From assembly GCA_964587555.1 (NCBI GenBank), contig CAZPLR010000011.1, positions 1 to 48,115 on the forward strand: 48,115 bases of DNA, in the 5' to 3' direction. The notes below the pieces were generated by a model. It worked only from the letters and a program-made list of their open reading frames with translations, did no database searches and was not told the origin of the DNA. The position numbers and the translations under genes were made by a program. Position 1 is the stretch's first letter; the number at the start of each line of letters is the position of its first letter. Positions 25,182-32,743 of this stretch are shown here, one piece after another. Source of the stretch: JAHHTP01 sp964587555 (GTDB taxonomy: Bacteria; Bacillota; Clostridia; Oscillospirales; Ruminococcaceae).

Positions 25182-26396
25182 CTACTTTTTTTCCTTTTTG
25201 GCGTTTAGATGAGTAGGAGAGATAAAAAACTCTCTGGTCTTTTCCAGCTCCCGCGCAGCAAGTTCCTTCTCGGTTGCACGCCCGCGCAGCTTGGACTCGA
25301 CCTCATCCTCCATGCGGCGGTTATTGTTGTTGATGATGCTCTCGATCTTATCCTGAAGCATGATTAAATCAAGGTCATCGTCGGTAACTACACGCTCCTC
25401 CTTCGGAACTGCCTTCCTCTCGCCGACTTGAAATACCACCGTTGTTTTTGGCGCGGCGGGAGCACTTCCCACCGGCGCTTTCGCCTGATTGCCGCCTTCT
25501 GCCGCTGTACGGGCGGCGTTACCGGAAGCCTCCTGCGGCTGGGCAGATGAATTTTTCCAAGAGTCAAGCTGCTGCTCGATACTCTCCTTCACCTTTTCAT
25601 CCTGCTTGGAAAGCTGTGCAAATTTTTCGGAAATCTGTCCTAACAGGTCGTTTTCCTCTTCAGAAGTCTCCTCCGGCTCAAACTCCGGCTGTACCGCACG
25701 CTTGGAAAGCAGCGGATGCTCCTTTTTTTTCTCCTGCGGCGGCGCATCCTTCTTCGGAGCCGTCGTCTTCTTTACCGCTTTCACAGACTTTTCGGACGCA
25801 ATATTCTCCTTCTGCCGCTCGACGCTCAGCCTTCTGCGTCTTTCTTTCAAATAGCTTAGGATCACAACGCAGAGAATCAACACCAAGAGCGGCAAAAACA
25901 GCCAGAATAAATAGGACCTTGGACGCAGCATCCAGATCAGCGGCTTACCGAAATGCGCAATCTGAAAATTGATCTCTGAAAGCACTGCATCCTCGCCGAC
26001 GTAAAAGACCTGCTCCGGATCGTTGTATCGCACTGTGTATGTAGTGTCGTTTGCTTCGATGATCTGCACTACTGCGATGTCTGCACAGGTGTTCGGCGTG
26101 ACGGAAACCAGATCGGAGCTGCTCAACGCAACCGAAACGATGCTGCCTACCTCATAGCTCTCCTTGATATTGCCGAAAACAAGCGCGTTTTTCTGTACCT
26201 TGGTATCAAACTGCGCGTCTGTTACCGCGATAAAGGTCTTGCCAAAAATCTGCGGCATCTGCTTTTGCTCTAGCTTTTTTGGTACAAATAACGACACCAG
26301 CCCATAAAGACAGATAATTACTGCGCATAATATGATCACAATTGTGAGCAGCACCCGGCTGAAAACGTTTTTCCTCGTTTTTTTCAAATCCATCAT
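25182..26396 (-). CDS. Membrane protein resembling a signal peptidase I (S26B) without catalytic motif
   Basis: A 404-residue protein. Residues 13-37 form an N-terminal membrane helix, and 45-150 form an extracytoplasmic beta-rich domain. A second membrane helix (about 158-181) follows, then a basic and then highly charged cytoplasmic tail of about 220 residues with coiled-coil sections. The beta domain, the SEINFQIAHFGKPLIWML turn and the following helix resemble the C-terminal half of SipW/S26B signal peptidases. The place of the catalytic SGSM motif is occupied by VTDAQFD, so it should not be an active protease. AGAAG precedes the ATG pair. It is monocistronic or followed by the GHL10 gene. 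The function is unknown and the family link is my inference. Confidence 0.7.
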   Translation of the reverse strand: MMDLKKTRKNVFSRVLLTIVIILCAVIICLYGLVSLFVPKKLEQKQMPQIFGKTFIAVTDAQFDTKVQKNALVFGNIKESYEVGSIVSVALSSSDLVSVTPNTCADIAVVQIIEANDTTYTVRYNDPEQVFYVGEDAVLSEINFQIAHFGKPLIWMLRPRSYLFWLFLPLLVLILCVVILSYLKERRRRLSVERQKENIASEKSVKAVKKTTAPKKDAPPQEKKKEHPLLSKRAVQPEFEPEETSEEENDLLGQISEKFAQLSKQDEKVKESIEQQLDSWKNSSAQPQEASGNAARTAAEGGNQAKAPVGSAPAAPKTTVVFQVGERKAVPKEERVVTDDDLDLIMLQDKIESIINNNNRRMEDEVESKLRGRATEKELAARELEKTREFFISPTHLNAKKEKK

Positions 26397-26505
26397 TCTT
26401 CTAAGACCGTTCCTTTCCGCATTTGTTCCATCCTTTTATTCTGTTATGCCAGCCGCACAGCCAAGGCTCCTGACAGCCTTTCCCGCTGAAAGCAGTATTT
26501 TTCCT

Positions 26506-26835
26506 TTATCGGCCGAAACGCTGCCAAAGACGCGCAAAAAAATCTGATTTCGGAGCGTCCTCCCGCTGTTTTTGTCCTTCCGGCTCTCTGACCAAAAGCG
26601 TATCCTTCCCGATCATCTCGACCGCATCCCAAGGGATCTCCAGATCGTCGCTGCGCCAAAGCAAACCGAAAAAACGGCCCCTTCCCATCACCAACAACGC
26701 TTTTATCCCCGCTGTGTTCACATCAATGATCAGATCATCCACATATCCGATCTTTGCGCCGGTCGAAAGAGAGATGACCTCTCTTTTCATCAAATCTCGA
26801 AACGAGATGAAATCTTCGCCCTTCCCTTGTTCCAT
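26506..26835 (-). CDS. YlmC/YmxH-family PRC-barrel protein
   Basis: A 109-residue soluble protein with a PRC-barrel domain: SFRDLMKREVISLSTGAKIG, VDDLIIDVNTAGIKALLV, then IPWDAVEMIGKDTLLVR. This is the YlmC/YmxH family, conserved in endospore formers and associated with sporulation. The molecular role is not established. The C-terminal 25 residues are charged and non-conserved. GAGGTG lies 8 nt before the ATG. It has its own consensus promoter (26914-26942), and the SPase-like gene begins 109 nt downstream on the same strand. Confidence 0.85.
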   Translation of the reverse strand: MEQGKGEDFISFRDLMKREVISLSTGAKIGYVDDLIIDVNTAGIKALLVMGRGRFFGLLWRSDDLEIPWDAVEMIGKDTLLVREPEGQKQREDAPKSDFFARLWQRFGR

Positions 26836-26913
26836 CCATCAGCACCTCACTTACGCGAAATATATGCGCGCAGATGGCTTTCCATGCCAAAAAGCGTAGA
26901 CTTCTTCTATAAT

Positions 26914-26942
26914 AGTATAACAATTTTGCTAACCGCTGTCAA
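26914..26942 (-). promoter_or_regulatory. Promoter of ylmC/ymxH-like gene
   Basis: Minus-strand TTGACA and TATACT with a 17-nt spacer, about 80 nt upstream of the start codon. Confidence 0.85.
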
Positions 26943-26986
26943 GTGGAAAAATACGTGTTTGGAAACACTTTCTTCAAAAATACAGC

Positions 26987-27012
26987 ACCGGCAAGGAGCG
27001 ATCCCTGCCGGT
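26987..27012 (-). terminator. Terminator of the 122-residue protein gene
   Basis: An 11-bp GC-rich hairpin accggcagggа-type arm paired with tccttgccggt (one mismatch), 5 nt after the stop codon. On the minus strand it is followed, after a short gap, by TATTTTTG. Confidence 0.65.
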
Positions 27013-27017
27013 TTTCC

Positions 27018-27386
27018 TTATCTGACCTTCACATAATGCCCGCCGCCGTTGATGATGCAGCTCGTAAGCGCCATCTGCTTGTCCTGCGGCGCAACCAAAG
27101 AGAGCCTAACCTTCCGTTCGATATAATCGTAAGGCTTGTACTCGCCGAGGTACGCCGCCACCGGCTGAACCCCCTGTGGCGGAACCACACCGAAGCCGAC
27201 GCTTGTATAATTCATATAATTTGCCGCTGTAAGACCGACAGTCGAATAATTGCTCAATTTCTGTCCGCCCTTGCGGCAGCAAAGCTTGACCCCTTTCACA
27301 GAAGGGAAGTGACGGGTAATACTGCGCGCCGCTGCGTCTGCCAAATCCATATTGTCAAATTCGGCAGTCATGGTGATATATCGCAT
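27018..27386 (-). CDS. Hypothetical protein, 122 residues
   Basis: A small soluble protein I do not recognise. The first 40 residues (MTAEFDNMDLADAAARSITRHF followed by GVKGVKL) predict a beta-alpha-beta unit of ferredoxin-like type. The middle is rich in Asn, Tyr, Gly and Val, and the last 40 residues (RKVRLSLVAPQDKQMALTSCIINGGG) look like a second alpha/beta half. It has two adjacent cysteines (CC) and no signal or membrane segment. GAAAGGA precedes the ATG. Transcription is probably solitary: a terminator follows and divergent mutY lies upstream. It could be a tandem ACT-like or stress-protein domain; this is a guess from pattern only. Confidence 0.72.
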   Translation of the reverse strand: MRYITMTAEFDNMDLADAAARSITRHFPSVKGVKLCCRKGGQKLSNYSTVGLTAANYMNYTSVGFGVVPPQGVQPVAAYLGEYKPYDYIERKVRLSLVAPQDKQMALTSCIINGGGHYVKVR

Positions 27387-27527
27387 CTTGATACCATCCT
27401 TTCTTTTTTTGACCGTTTATATCCGAAAAAATTTTTTCAGACATACTTCCCTCTCCCAAGCTTAGTATATGTGGTTTCTTTTCGTTTTTTCACTTTTTGC
27501 GTTTTCTTCGAAAATATACCGCAGGAT

Positions 27528-27556
27528 TTGCAAATCGCAAAGAAGTATAGTATAAT
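27528..27556 (+). promoter_or_regulatory. Promoter of mutY-desulfurase-thiI operon
   Basis: TTGCAA and TATAAT with a 17-nt spacer, 42 nt before the mutY start. Confidence 0.82.
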
Positions 27557-27598
27557 AATAGCGTGTAAAAAAATGCAAAAAAAGAAGGGAGCGCGTTT

Positions 27599-28732
27599 AT
27601 GACAACAGAAAAACCGCACGTTGATACCCCGCAAAACGGCGTTGTCCTCCAAACGCTCATCCCCGTTTTAATAAACTGGTTTTCCCAAAACGCAAGAAAG
27701 CTTCCATGGCGAGAGCAGCCGACCCCTTACAAAGTCTGGATCTCGGAGATTATGCTCCAGCAGACCCGCGTTGAGGCGGTTAAGGGCTACTACGAAACCT
27801 TTCTGCGCCGCTTCCCAACCCTTTCTGCTTTAGCGGACGCCGACGAGGAAGAGCTTGCCAAATGCTGGCAGGGGCTTGGCTATTACAGCCGAATGCGTAA
27901 TCTGCACCGCTGCGCGCGGCTTTTGACCGACAGCGGCAAAGCAACGCTGCCATCAGACTACCAAACGCTGCTTTCCCTGCCGGGGATCGGGCCATATACC
28001 GCCGGTGCAATCGCCTCGATCGCTTACGGCATACCGGTTCCGGCAGTAGACGGCAATGTGCTGCGGGTACTTTCCCGTATCTTTGCGCTTGAAGCTCCTA
28101 TCGACAGCCCGCAGCTTAAAACAGAAGCTTTTCGCCTGCTGCAAAGCGGAATGCCAAAGGATCAGCCGGGTACATTCAATCAAGCGCTGATGGAGCTTGG
28201 CGCGCTGGTCTGCCTGCCAAACGGCGCGCCGCAGTGCAAAAGCTGTCCAGTCAGGGCTTACTGTGCCGCATACCGCCAAAACGCCGTCCTGCAATATCCC
28301 AAAAAGCTGCCAAAAAAGGCACGCCGTGTCGAAAAGCTCACCTTCCTGCTGTTTTGGGACGGCGAACGCATCCTGCTGCGCAAGCGTCCGCCAAAGGGGC
28401 TGCTCGCCGGACTTTGGGAGTACCCCAATCTGCCCGGTCATTTGAGTGAAGCTGAGGCTTCTGCGCATGCCGCCGCGCGCGGCATGCAAGTGCAATCGAT
28501 CATTCGGCTTCCGGATGCAAAACATATTTTTACTCACATTGAATGGGAAATACGCGGATATTTTCTGCGCTGCAAGGCGGTTTATCCGTCCGCAGACGAG
28601 CAGCTTGTCACCTTAACGCAAAAGGAAAGCGCATACGCTGTGCCCGCCGCTTTCGACCAATATGATCTAGCCGGACTGTCGCTCTTACAGCCGGAGGAAA
28701 CGAAAAATACAGCAGATAGAAGGAAAGACTGA
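27599..28732 (+). CDS. mutY: A/G-specific adenine glycosylase MutY
   Basis: A 377-residue base-excision repair enzyme removing adenine opposite 8-oxoguanine. Catalytic Glu50 is in WISEIMLQQT, the helix-hairpin-helix is LPGIGPYTAGA (127-137), and the catalytic Asp151 is in VDGNVLRV. The [4Fe-4S] cysteines are C205, C213, C216 and C222; the first spacing is seven residues rather than the six of E. coli. The C-terminal 130 residues form the NUDIX-like 8-oxoG recognition domain (FLLFWDGERILLRKRPPKGLLAGLWEYPN). AAGGGAG precedes the ATG. It is the first gene of an operon with a cysteine desulfurase (4-nt gap) and thiI, which links an Fe-S enzyme with sulfur donation. Confidence 0.95.
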   Translation: MTTEKPHVDTPQNGVVLQTLIPVLINWFSQNARKLPWREQPTPYKVWISEIMLQQTRVEAVKGYYETFLRRFPTLSALADADEEELAKCWQGLGYYSRMRNLHRCARLLTDSGKATLPSDYQTLLSLPGIGPYTAGAIASIAYGIPVPAVDGNVLRVLSRIFALEAPIDSPQLKTEAFRLLQSGMPKDQPGTFNQALMELGALVCLPNGAPQCKSCPVRAYCAAYRQNAVLQYPKKLPKKARRVEKLTFLLFWDGERILLRKRPPKGLLAGLWEYPNLPGHLSEAEASAHAAARGMQVQSIIRLPDAKHIFTHIEWEIRGYFLRCKAVYPSADEQLVTLTQKESAYAVPAAFDQYDLAGLSLLQPEETKNTADRRKD

Positions 28733-28736
28733 GAAT

Positions 28737-29900
28737 ATGCAGACAGATCAAAATAACGAAATCACTGAAATCTATTTGGATAATGCCGCCACAACCAAGG
28801 TCAGTGCGGCGGCCGCCGCATCTGCGTACAGTTGTATGCTCAAGCAGTACGGCAATCCGTCCTCGCTGCATCGCAAGGGGCTGGAAGCGGAAAAGCTTGT
28901 CGCCAACGCGCGCGCCGTTTTTTCCGGCGCGCTGAGCTGTAGGCCGGAGGAGATCTATTTTACGGCTGGTTCGACCGAGAGCACGCTGATCGCTGTCCAC
29001 GGGCTGCTCGCCGCCAAAAAGCACGGCGGAAAACGGATCGTCACGACCGGTATCGAGCATAGCGCGGTCGCCCGCACCTTAAGCAGCCTGGAAAAATCCG
29101 GATATGAAATCGCCGTCGTTCCACCGCGCGCGGACGGGCATTATGAGGCTGAGGATTTCGCAGCGGCGGTAGATGACAACACTGTGTTGATTACCGCCAT
29201 GCAGGTCAACAACGAAACCGGGCTGCTGCTGCCGATCGAGCGGATCGGCAAGCTTTGCAAGCAGCGGCACCCAGAGATCGTTTTCCATGTGGACGCGACC
29301 CAAGCGCTTGGAAAAATGCCGCTTTTTCCGCACAAATGGCAGGTGGATATGATGAGCTTTTCAGGGCACAAAATCCATGCGCCAAAAGGCGTCGGCGCGC
29401 TATATTTAAAAAGCGGGCTGCGGTTGGAAAGCCCGATCACCGGCGGCGGTCAGGAGTCCGGCATCCGCTCCGGCACGCATAACGTCCCCGGTATTGTCGG
29501 CTTTGCGGTCGCATTACAGGAAATCCTGCCGCAGATGGAGCAAAATCGAAAACGATATGAAGGCTTTGCCAAACAATTGCGGGAGGAGCTTTCCGATCTG
29601 CCGCAGGTGGTGTTTAATTCAAACGGGTATTGCGTGCCTTGGATTGTGAATCTTTCCGTCGTCGGCTATCGCAGCGAAATATTGCTGCACTTTTTGGAAG
29701 AACGCGGCATCTACGTCAGCAGCGGCTCCGCCTGCTCTGTCGGTAAAAAAAGCTCTGTGCTGCAAAACCTTGCCCTGAGCGACGCGCGCGCCGATTCTGC
29801 GCTGCGCGTAAGCTTTTCGCACGAAACAACGCGCCAGCAAATCAAAGCGTTTACCGCTGCGATCCATGAAGCGGTGAACAGCCTGGCAAAAGCAAAATAG
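28737..29900 (+). CDS. Cysteine desulfurase (NifS/IscS family)
   Basis: A 387-residue PLP enzyme that takes sulfur from cysteine as an enzyme-bound persulfide. YLDNAATT at residues 13-20 is the family signature. The PLP lysine is K212 in SFSGHKIHAPKG, and the catalytic cysteine is C333 in SSGSACSVGKKSS. This is the group I (NifS/IscS-like) loop rather than SufS-like. It lies 19 nt upstream of thiI, the arrangement of nifZ-thiI in Bacillus subtilis, so its main job is probably sulfur for tRNA 4-thiouridine. It may also serve Fe-S assembly, since mutY precedes it by 4 nt. Confidence 0.93.
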   Translation: MQTDQNNEITEIYLDNAATTKVSAAAAASAYSCMLKQYGNPSSLHRKGLEAEKLVANARAVFSGALSCRPEEIYFTAGSTESTLIAVHGLLAAKKHGGKRIVTTGIEHSAVARTLSSLEKSGYEIAVVPPRADGHYEAEDFAAAVDDNTVLITAMQVNNETGLLLPIERIGKLCKQRHPEIVFHVDATQALGKMPLFPHKWQVDMMSFSGHKIHAPKGVGALYLKSGLRLESPITGGGQESGIRSGTHNVPGIVGFAVALQEILPQMEQNRKRYEGFAKQLREELSDLPQVVFNSNGYCVPWIVNLSVVGYRSEILLHFLEERGIYVSSGSACSVGKKSSVLQNLALSDARADSALRVSFSHETTRQQIKAFTAAIHEAVNSLAKAK

Positions 29901-29919
29901 AAAGGATCTATCGCAAGAC

Positions 29920-31173
29920 ATGAAGGAACTCATCTTAGTCAAAACCGGAGAGATTGCCTTAAAGGGCTTAAATAAAACCTCGTTTGAGGACAGCCTTGTC
30001 CGCAACATCCGCCGCCGCATCCGCGACTGCGGCAAATTCAAAATCTCCCGCGCGCAGTCGACCATTTACCTTGAGCCGGAAAACGAAGAGATCGATCTGG
30101 ACGAGGTCTGCGCCATCCTTTCCAAGGTGTTCGGCATCTCCGCCTATTCCCGCGCGCTGATTACCGAAAAAGACATGGAGGTAATCAAAAGGGACGCGGC
30201 AAGCTATCTTAAGGAGCTTTTGCCGCACACCAAGACCTTTAAGGTAAACGCCAAGCGTTCGGACAAGAAATTTCCATTTCAAAGCCCGCAGATTCAGCGC
30301 GAGGTCGGCGGCGCGCTGCTGGCGGCATTTCCGCATTTAAAGGTGGATGTGCATGAGCCGGAGGTGACGGTCACGGTAGAGATACGCGAAACCCACGCAT
30401 ACATCCATGCAAAAATTTATCCGGGCGCCGGCGGCATGCCAATCGGCACCTCCGGAAAGGCGCTTTTACTGGTTTCGGGCGGCATCGATTCTCCGGTCGC
30501 AGGATATATGATGGCAAAGCGCGGCATCACGCTTTCGGCGATCCACTACGTCTCGCCGCCATATACCTCGGAGCGCGCGCAGCGCAAGGTTGAAAAGCTC
30601 TGCCAAGAAATATCGGAATACGCAGGAAATATCAATTTTTATTGCGTACCGTTTACCGAGATCCAGCTTGCCATCCGCGACCACTGCCCAGAGGAGCTGT
30701 TTACCATTATCATGCGCAGGCTGATGATGAGGATCGCGCTCAAGGTCTGCGACAAATATAATCTCGAGGCGCTTATTACCGGCGAGAGCGTCGCGCAGGT
30801 CGCAAGCCAAACGCTGCCCGCCATTGCGACGACCGACGCGGTCTGCACCCGTCCGGTTCTGCGCCCCTGCATCGGGATGGATAAGCTGGAGATTGTCGCT
30901 ATTGCCCGCAGGATCGGTACCTTTGAAACCTCGATCGAGCCATATGAGGACTGCTGTACTGTTTTTACGCCGAAACATCCGCGCACACATCCGCGCTTAG
31001 AGGACGTGCAGAAGGCGGAAGCCGCGTTTGATTTTGAACCGCTCCTACAGAAAGCGTTTGAACAGATGGAGATCAAGATGATTAACACCCGCGGCGTCGT
31101 GTTCGACGCAAGCCGTAAAAAACAAGAACAAAGCTTTCCGGAGCTTACCCCGGGCAATCTTCCGGTTTTATAA
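29920..31173 (+). CDS. thiI: tRNA 4-thiouridine synthetase ThiI
   Basis: A 417-residue cytosolic enzyme that adenylates U8 of tRNA and inserts sulfur from the upstream desulfurase. The ferredoxin-like and THUMP domains fill residues 1-165 (MKELILVKTGEIALKGLNKT at the start). The PP-loop SGGIDSP at 186-192 begins the ATP pyrophosphatase domain. The protein ends after about 400 residues without a rhodanese domain, as in Bacillus ThiI. A strong terminator (31201-31239) closes the operon. Confidence 0.95.
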   Translation: MKELILVKTGEIALKGLNKTSFEDSLVRNIRRRIRDCGKFKISRAQSTIYLEPENEEIDLDEVCAILSKVFGISAYSRALITEKDMEVIKRDAASYLKELLPHTKTFKVNAKRSDKKFPFQSPQIQREVGGALLAAFPHLKVDVHEPEVTVTVEIRETHAYIHAKIYPGAGGMPIGTSGKALLLVSGGIDSPVAGYMMAKRGITLSAIHYVSPPYTSERAQRKVEKLCQEISEYAGNINFYCVPFTEIQLAIRDHCPEELFTIIMRRLMMRIALKVCDKYNLEALITGESVAQVASQTLPAIATTDAVCTRPVLRPCIGMDKLEIVAIARRIGTFETSIEPYEDCCTVFTPKHPRTHPRLEDVQKAEAAFDFEPLLQKAFEQMEIKMINTRGVVFDASRKKQEQSFPELTPGNLPVL

Positions 31174-31200
31174 GAACACTGCAAACCAAATTCTCGCAGA

Positions 31201-31239
31201 AAAAAGAACCTGTAACGATTTTCGTTACAGGTTCTTTTT
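31201..31239. terminator. Bidirectional terminator after thiI
   Basis: A 13-bp hairpin gaacctgtaacga/tcgttacaggttc with a 3-nt loop and AAAAA/TTTTT flanks. It serves thiI and the convergent small gene. Confidence 0.92.
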
Positions 31240-31245
31240 CATTTA

Positions 31246-31476
31246 TCACGCCATCGTGTAAGAAAAATCCTCCCAATGCACCGTGCAGCCTTCCTCGATC
31301 TCCTCCGGCAGCAAGGCGCGCGCAACCGGATTGTCCGATTCGCTTTTCCCCGGCTCCGCAAGGTAGGCGTAATCCCCATCGATGCGCAGCACAATATAAT
31401 CCTTCGGTTCTATCGTCCTCACCACCTTCCGGTGCAATTCTGTCTGCACAGCCGCACAGATCGCGGCTGGATGCAA
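31246..31476 (-). CDS. Small hypothetical protein, start uncertain
   Basis: A 60- to 76-residue soluble protein. The stretch IEPKDYIVLRIDGDYAYL and the later VARALLPEEIEEGC with final Tyr-Thr-Met look like a compact beta-rich domain. I recall similar short proteins from Clostridia but cannot name the family. The start is problematic: there is no ATG. A TTG at 31476 has GATGAGG almost touching it, and GTG codons at 31425 and 31422 have only GGAAG close by. The true N-terminus may be near residue 18. It is convergent with thiI and shares its terminator. It may be a real gene with a weak start or one decaying at its 5' end. Confidence 0.5.
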   Translation of the reverse strand: MHPAAICAAVQTELHRKVVRTIEPKDYIVLRIDGDYAYLAEPGKSESDNPVARALLPEEIEEGCTVHWEDFSYTMA

Positions 31477-31583
31477 ACCTCATCCCAATGACGCGGATTG
31501 TATTTTGGAATATCTGCGGGTACATGACCGTTTAAATTCTGATATTTAACAGCGTGCTTTTCACCGTATTGTAAACAGGAAGC

Positions 31584-32696
31584 TTAAGCAGCCGCGTGGG
31601 TTGTGATTGAAATCAGCAGCCACAGCACAAGGAAGACATAAAACCACGCATTGTTCACCATCGCGCCAACCTTCTGTCCAACCGTCAGCACCCGGCAGTC
31701 GCCACGCTTTAAAAATACCGCCTTGATATCCTTGAAAAGCAGGATAAAGCAGACAACGCCTGCGGCGATATACAGGATAGTCAGCAGCGTGTCGTAGACA
31801 TTCGCGACATTTTCCGGCATATAATCGTAGATCGACGCCATAAAATTATTAAATATATGCACCGCAATACACGGCCAGATCGAGTTCGTCTTCGACATTA
31901 TAATGCCCACTGCAACGCCGAACAGCAGCGGCCCCGGAAGCTGCACAAAATTCATGTGGAACATTGCAAACAGAATCGCAGTGAATATGATTGCCGGCAT
32001 GTCGCCGTAACGGCGCAGCTTATGGAATAAAATCCCGCGAAACAGGATCTCCTCCATGACCGGTCCGAGGATCACAACATACAAGAAGGTCATGACATTG
32101 ACAACCCAGTTTGTTGTGTCCATATCGAACATCGAAAGGCTTAGGTCAATGCCAAATGCGTTGAACAGGTAGTAGTAAAGTACATAGATCAGCGAGCCAA
32201 TCTGCATCATGCCAAGCGCGACCGCGCTAAGTCCGGCAAGCTTCCAGCCCTCGCCCTTTTGCAGCGTCGGCTTTCTAAAATATGCCTTTACATCGCTTTT
32301 AAACCAAAATAGCCCGATGATGATCGCAGGAACCTCGATTAAGATCACCGGCAAATAGCTGAATGCGAAATAATAAACCGGCTGCGGCAGCGTGTAGCCT
32401 GTAAACTCCGATATAGTCATGTACGCGATCATCGCAATACCGACCAAAAGCTGCATGACAAGCTGTATCCCAAATACGATTGAAACGACTTTGCCCGCGT
32501 CGCTTCGCACCCGCTTTTTCTCGTTTTTCTGCTGCATTTGCAGCATTGAAAGCGGCGTACTGTAGATCCACGGCTGACCGTATGGATTCTGCCCCGGTCT
32601 ATATGGATTTGGCGGAGCCTGATACTGCGGCGGATTTTGATAGCCGTTTGACGGATTCTGCATATTCTGCTGCTCTCTGCGCGGATCTGTTCCCAT
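31584..32696 (-). CDS. CPBP-family intramembrane glutamic protease
   Basis: A 370-residue membrane protein of the CAAX/CPBP (ABI) protease family. The first 60 residues are a cytoplasmic Pro/Gln/Asn/Tyr-rich region. Eight or so membrane helices follow. The catalytic set is EEILFRG (E215, E216, R220), FxxxH in LFAMFHMNF (H247) and HxxxN in HIFNN (H280, N284). Substrates are unknown; relatives act in peptide processing, immunity or surface protein handling. Frames reach upstream to the trpS stop codon, but AAAGG best fits an ATG at 32696 (12 nt); an ATG at 32708 would touch the site. It is co-directional with trpS, 47 nt downstream. Confidence 0.86.
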   Translation of the reverse strand: MGTDPRREQQNMQNPSNGYQNPPQYQAPPNPYRPGQNPYGQPWIYSTPLSMLQMQQKNEKKRVRSDAGKVVSIVFGIQLVMQLLVGIAMIAYMTISEFTGYTLPQPVYYFAFSYLPVILIEVPAIIIGLFWFKSDVKAYFRKPTLQKGEGWKLAGLSAVALGMMQIGSLIYVLYYYLFNAFGIDLSLSMFDMDTTNWVVNVMTFLYVVILGPVMEEILFRGILFHKLRRYGDMPAIIFTAILFAMFHMNFVQLPGPLLFGVAVGIIMSKTNSIWPCIAVHIFNNFMASIYDYMPENVANVYDTLLTILYIAAGVVCFILLFKDIKAVFLKRGDCRVLTVGQKVGAMVNNAWFYVFLVLWLLISITTHAAA

Positions 32697-32743
32697 CGAT
32701 ACATTCATCCTTTCTAAAAATCTATGGTACGGATATGGCCGAG

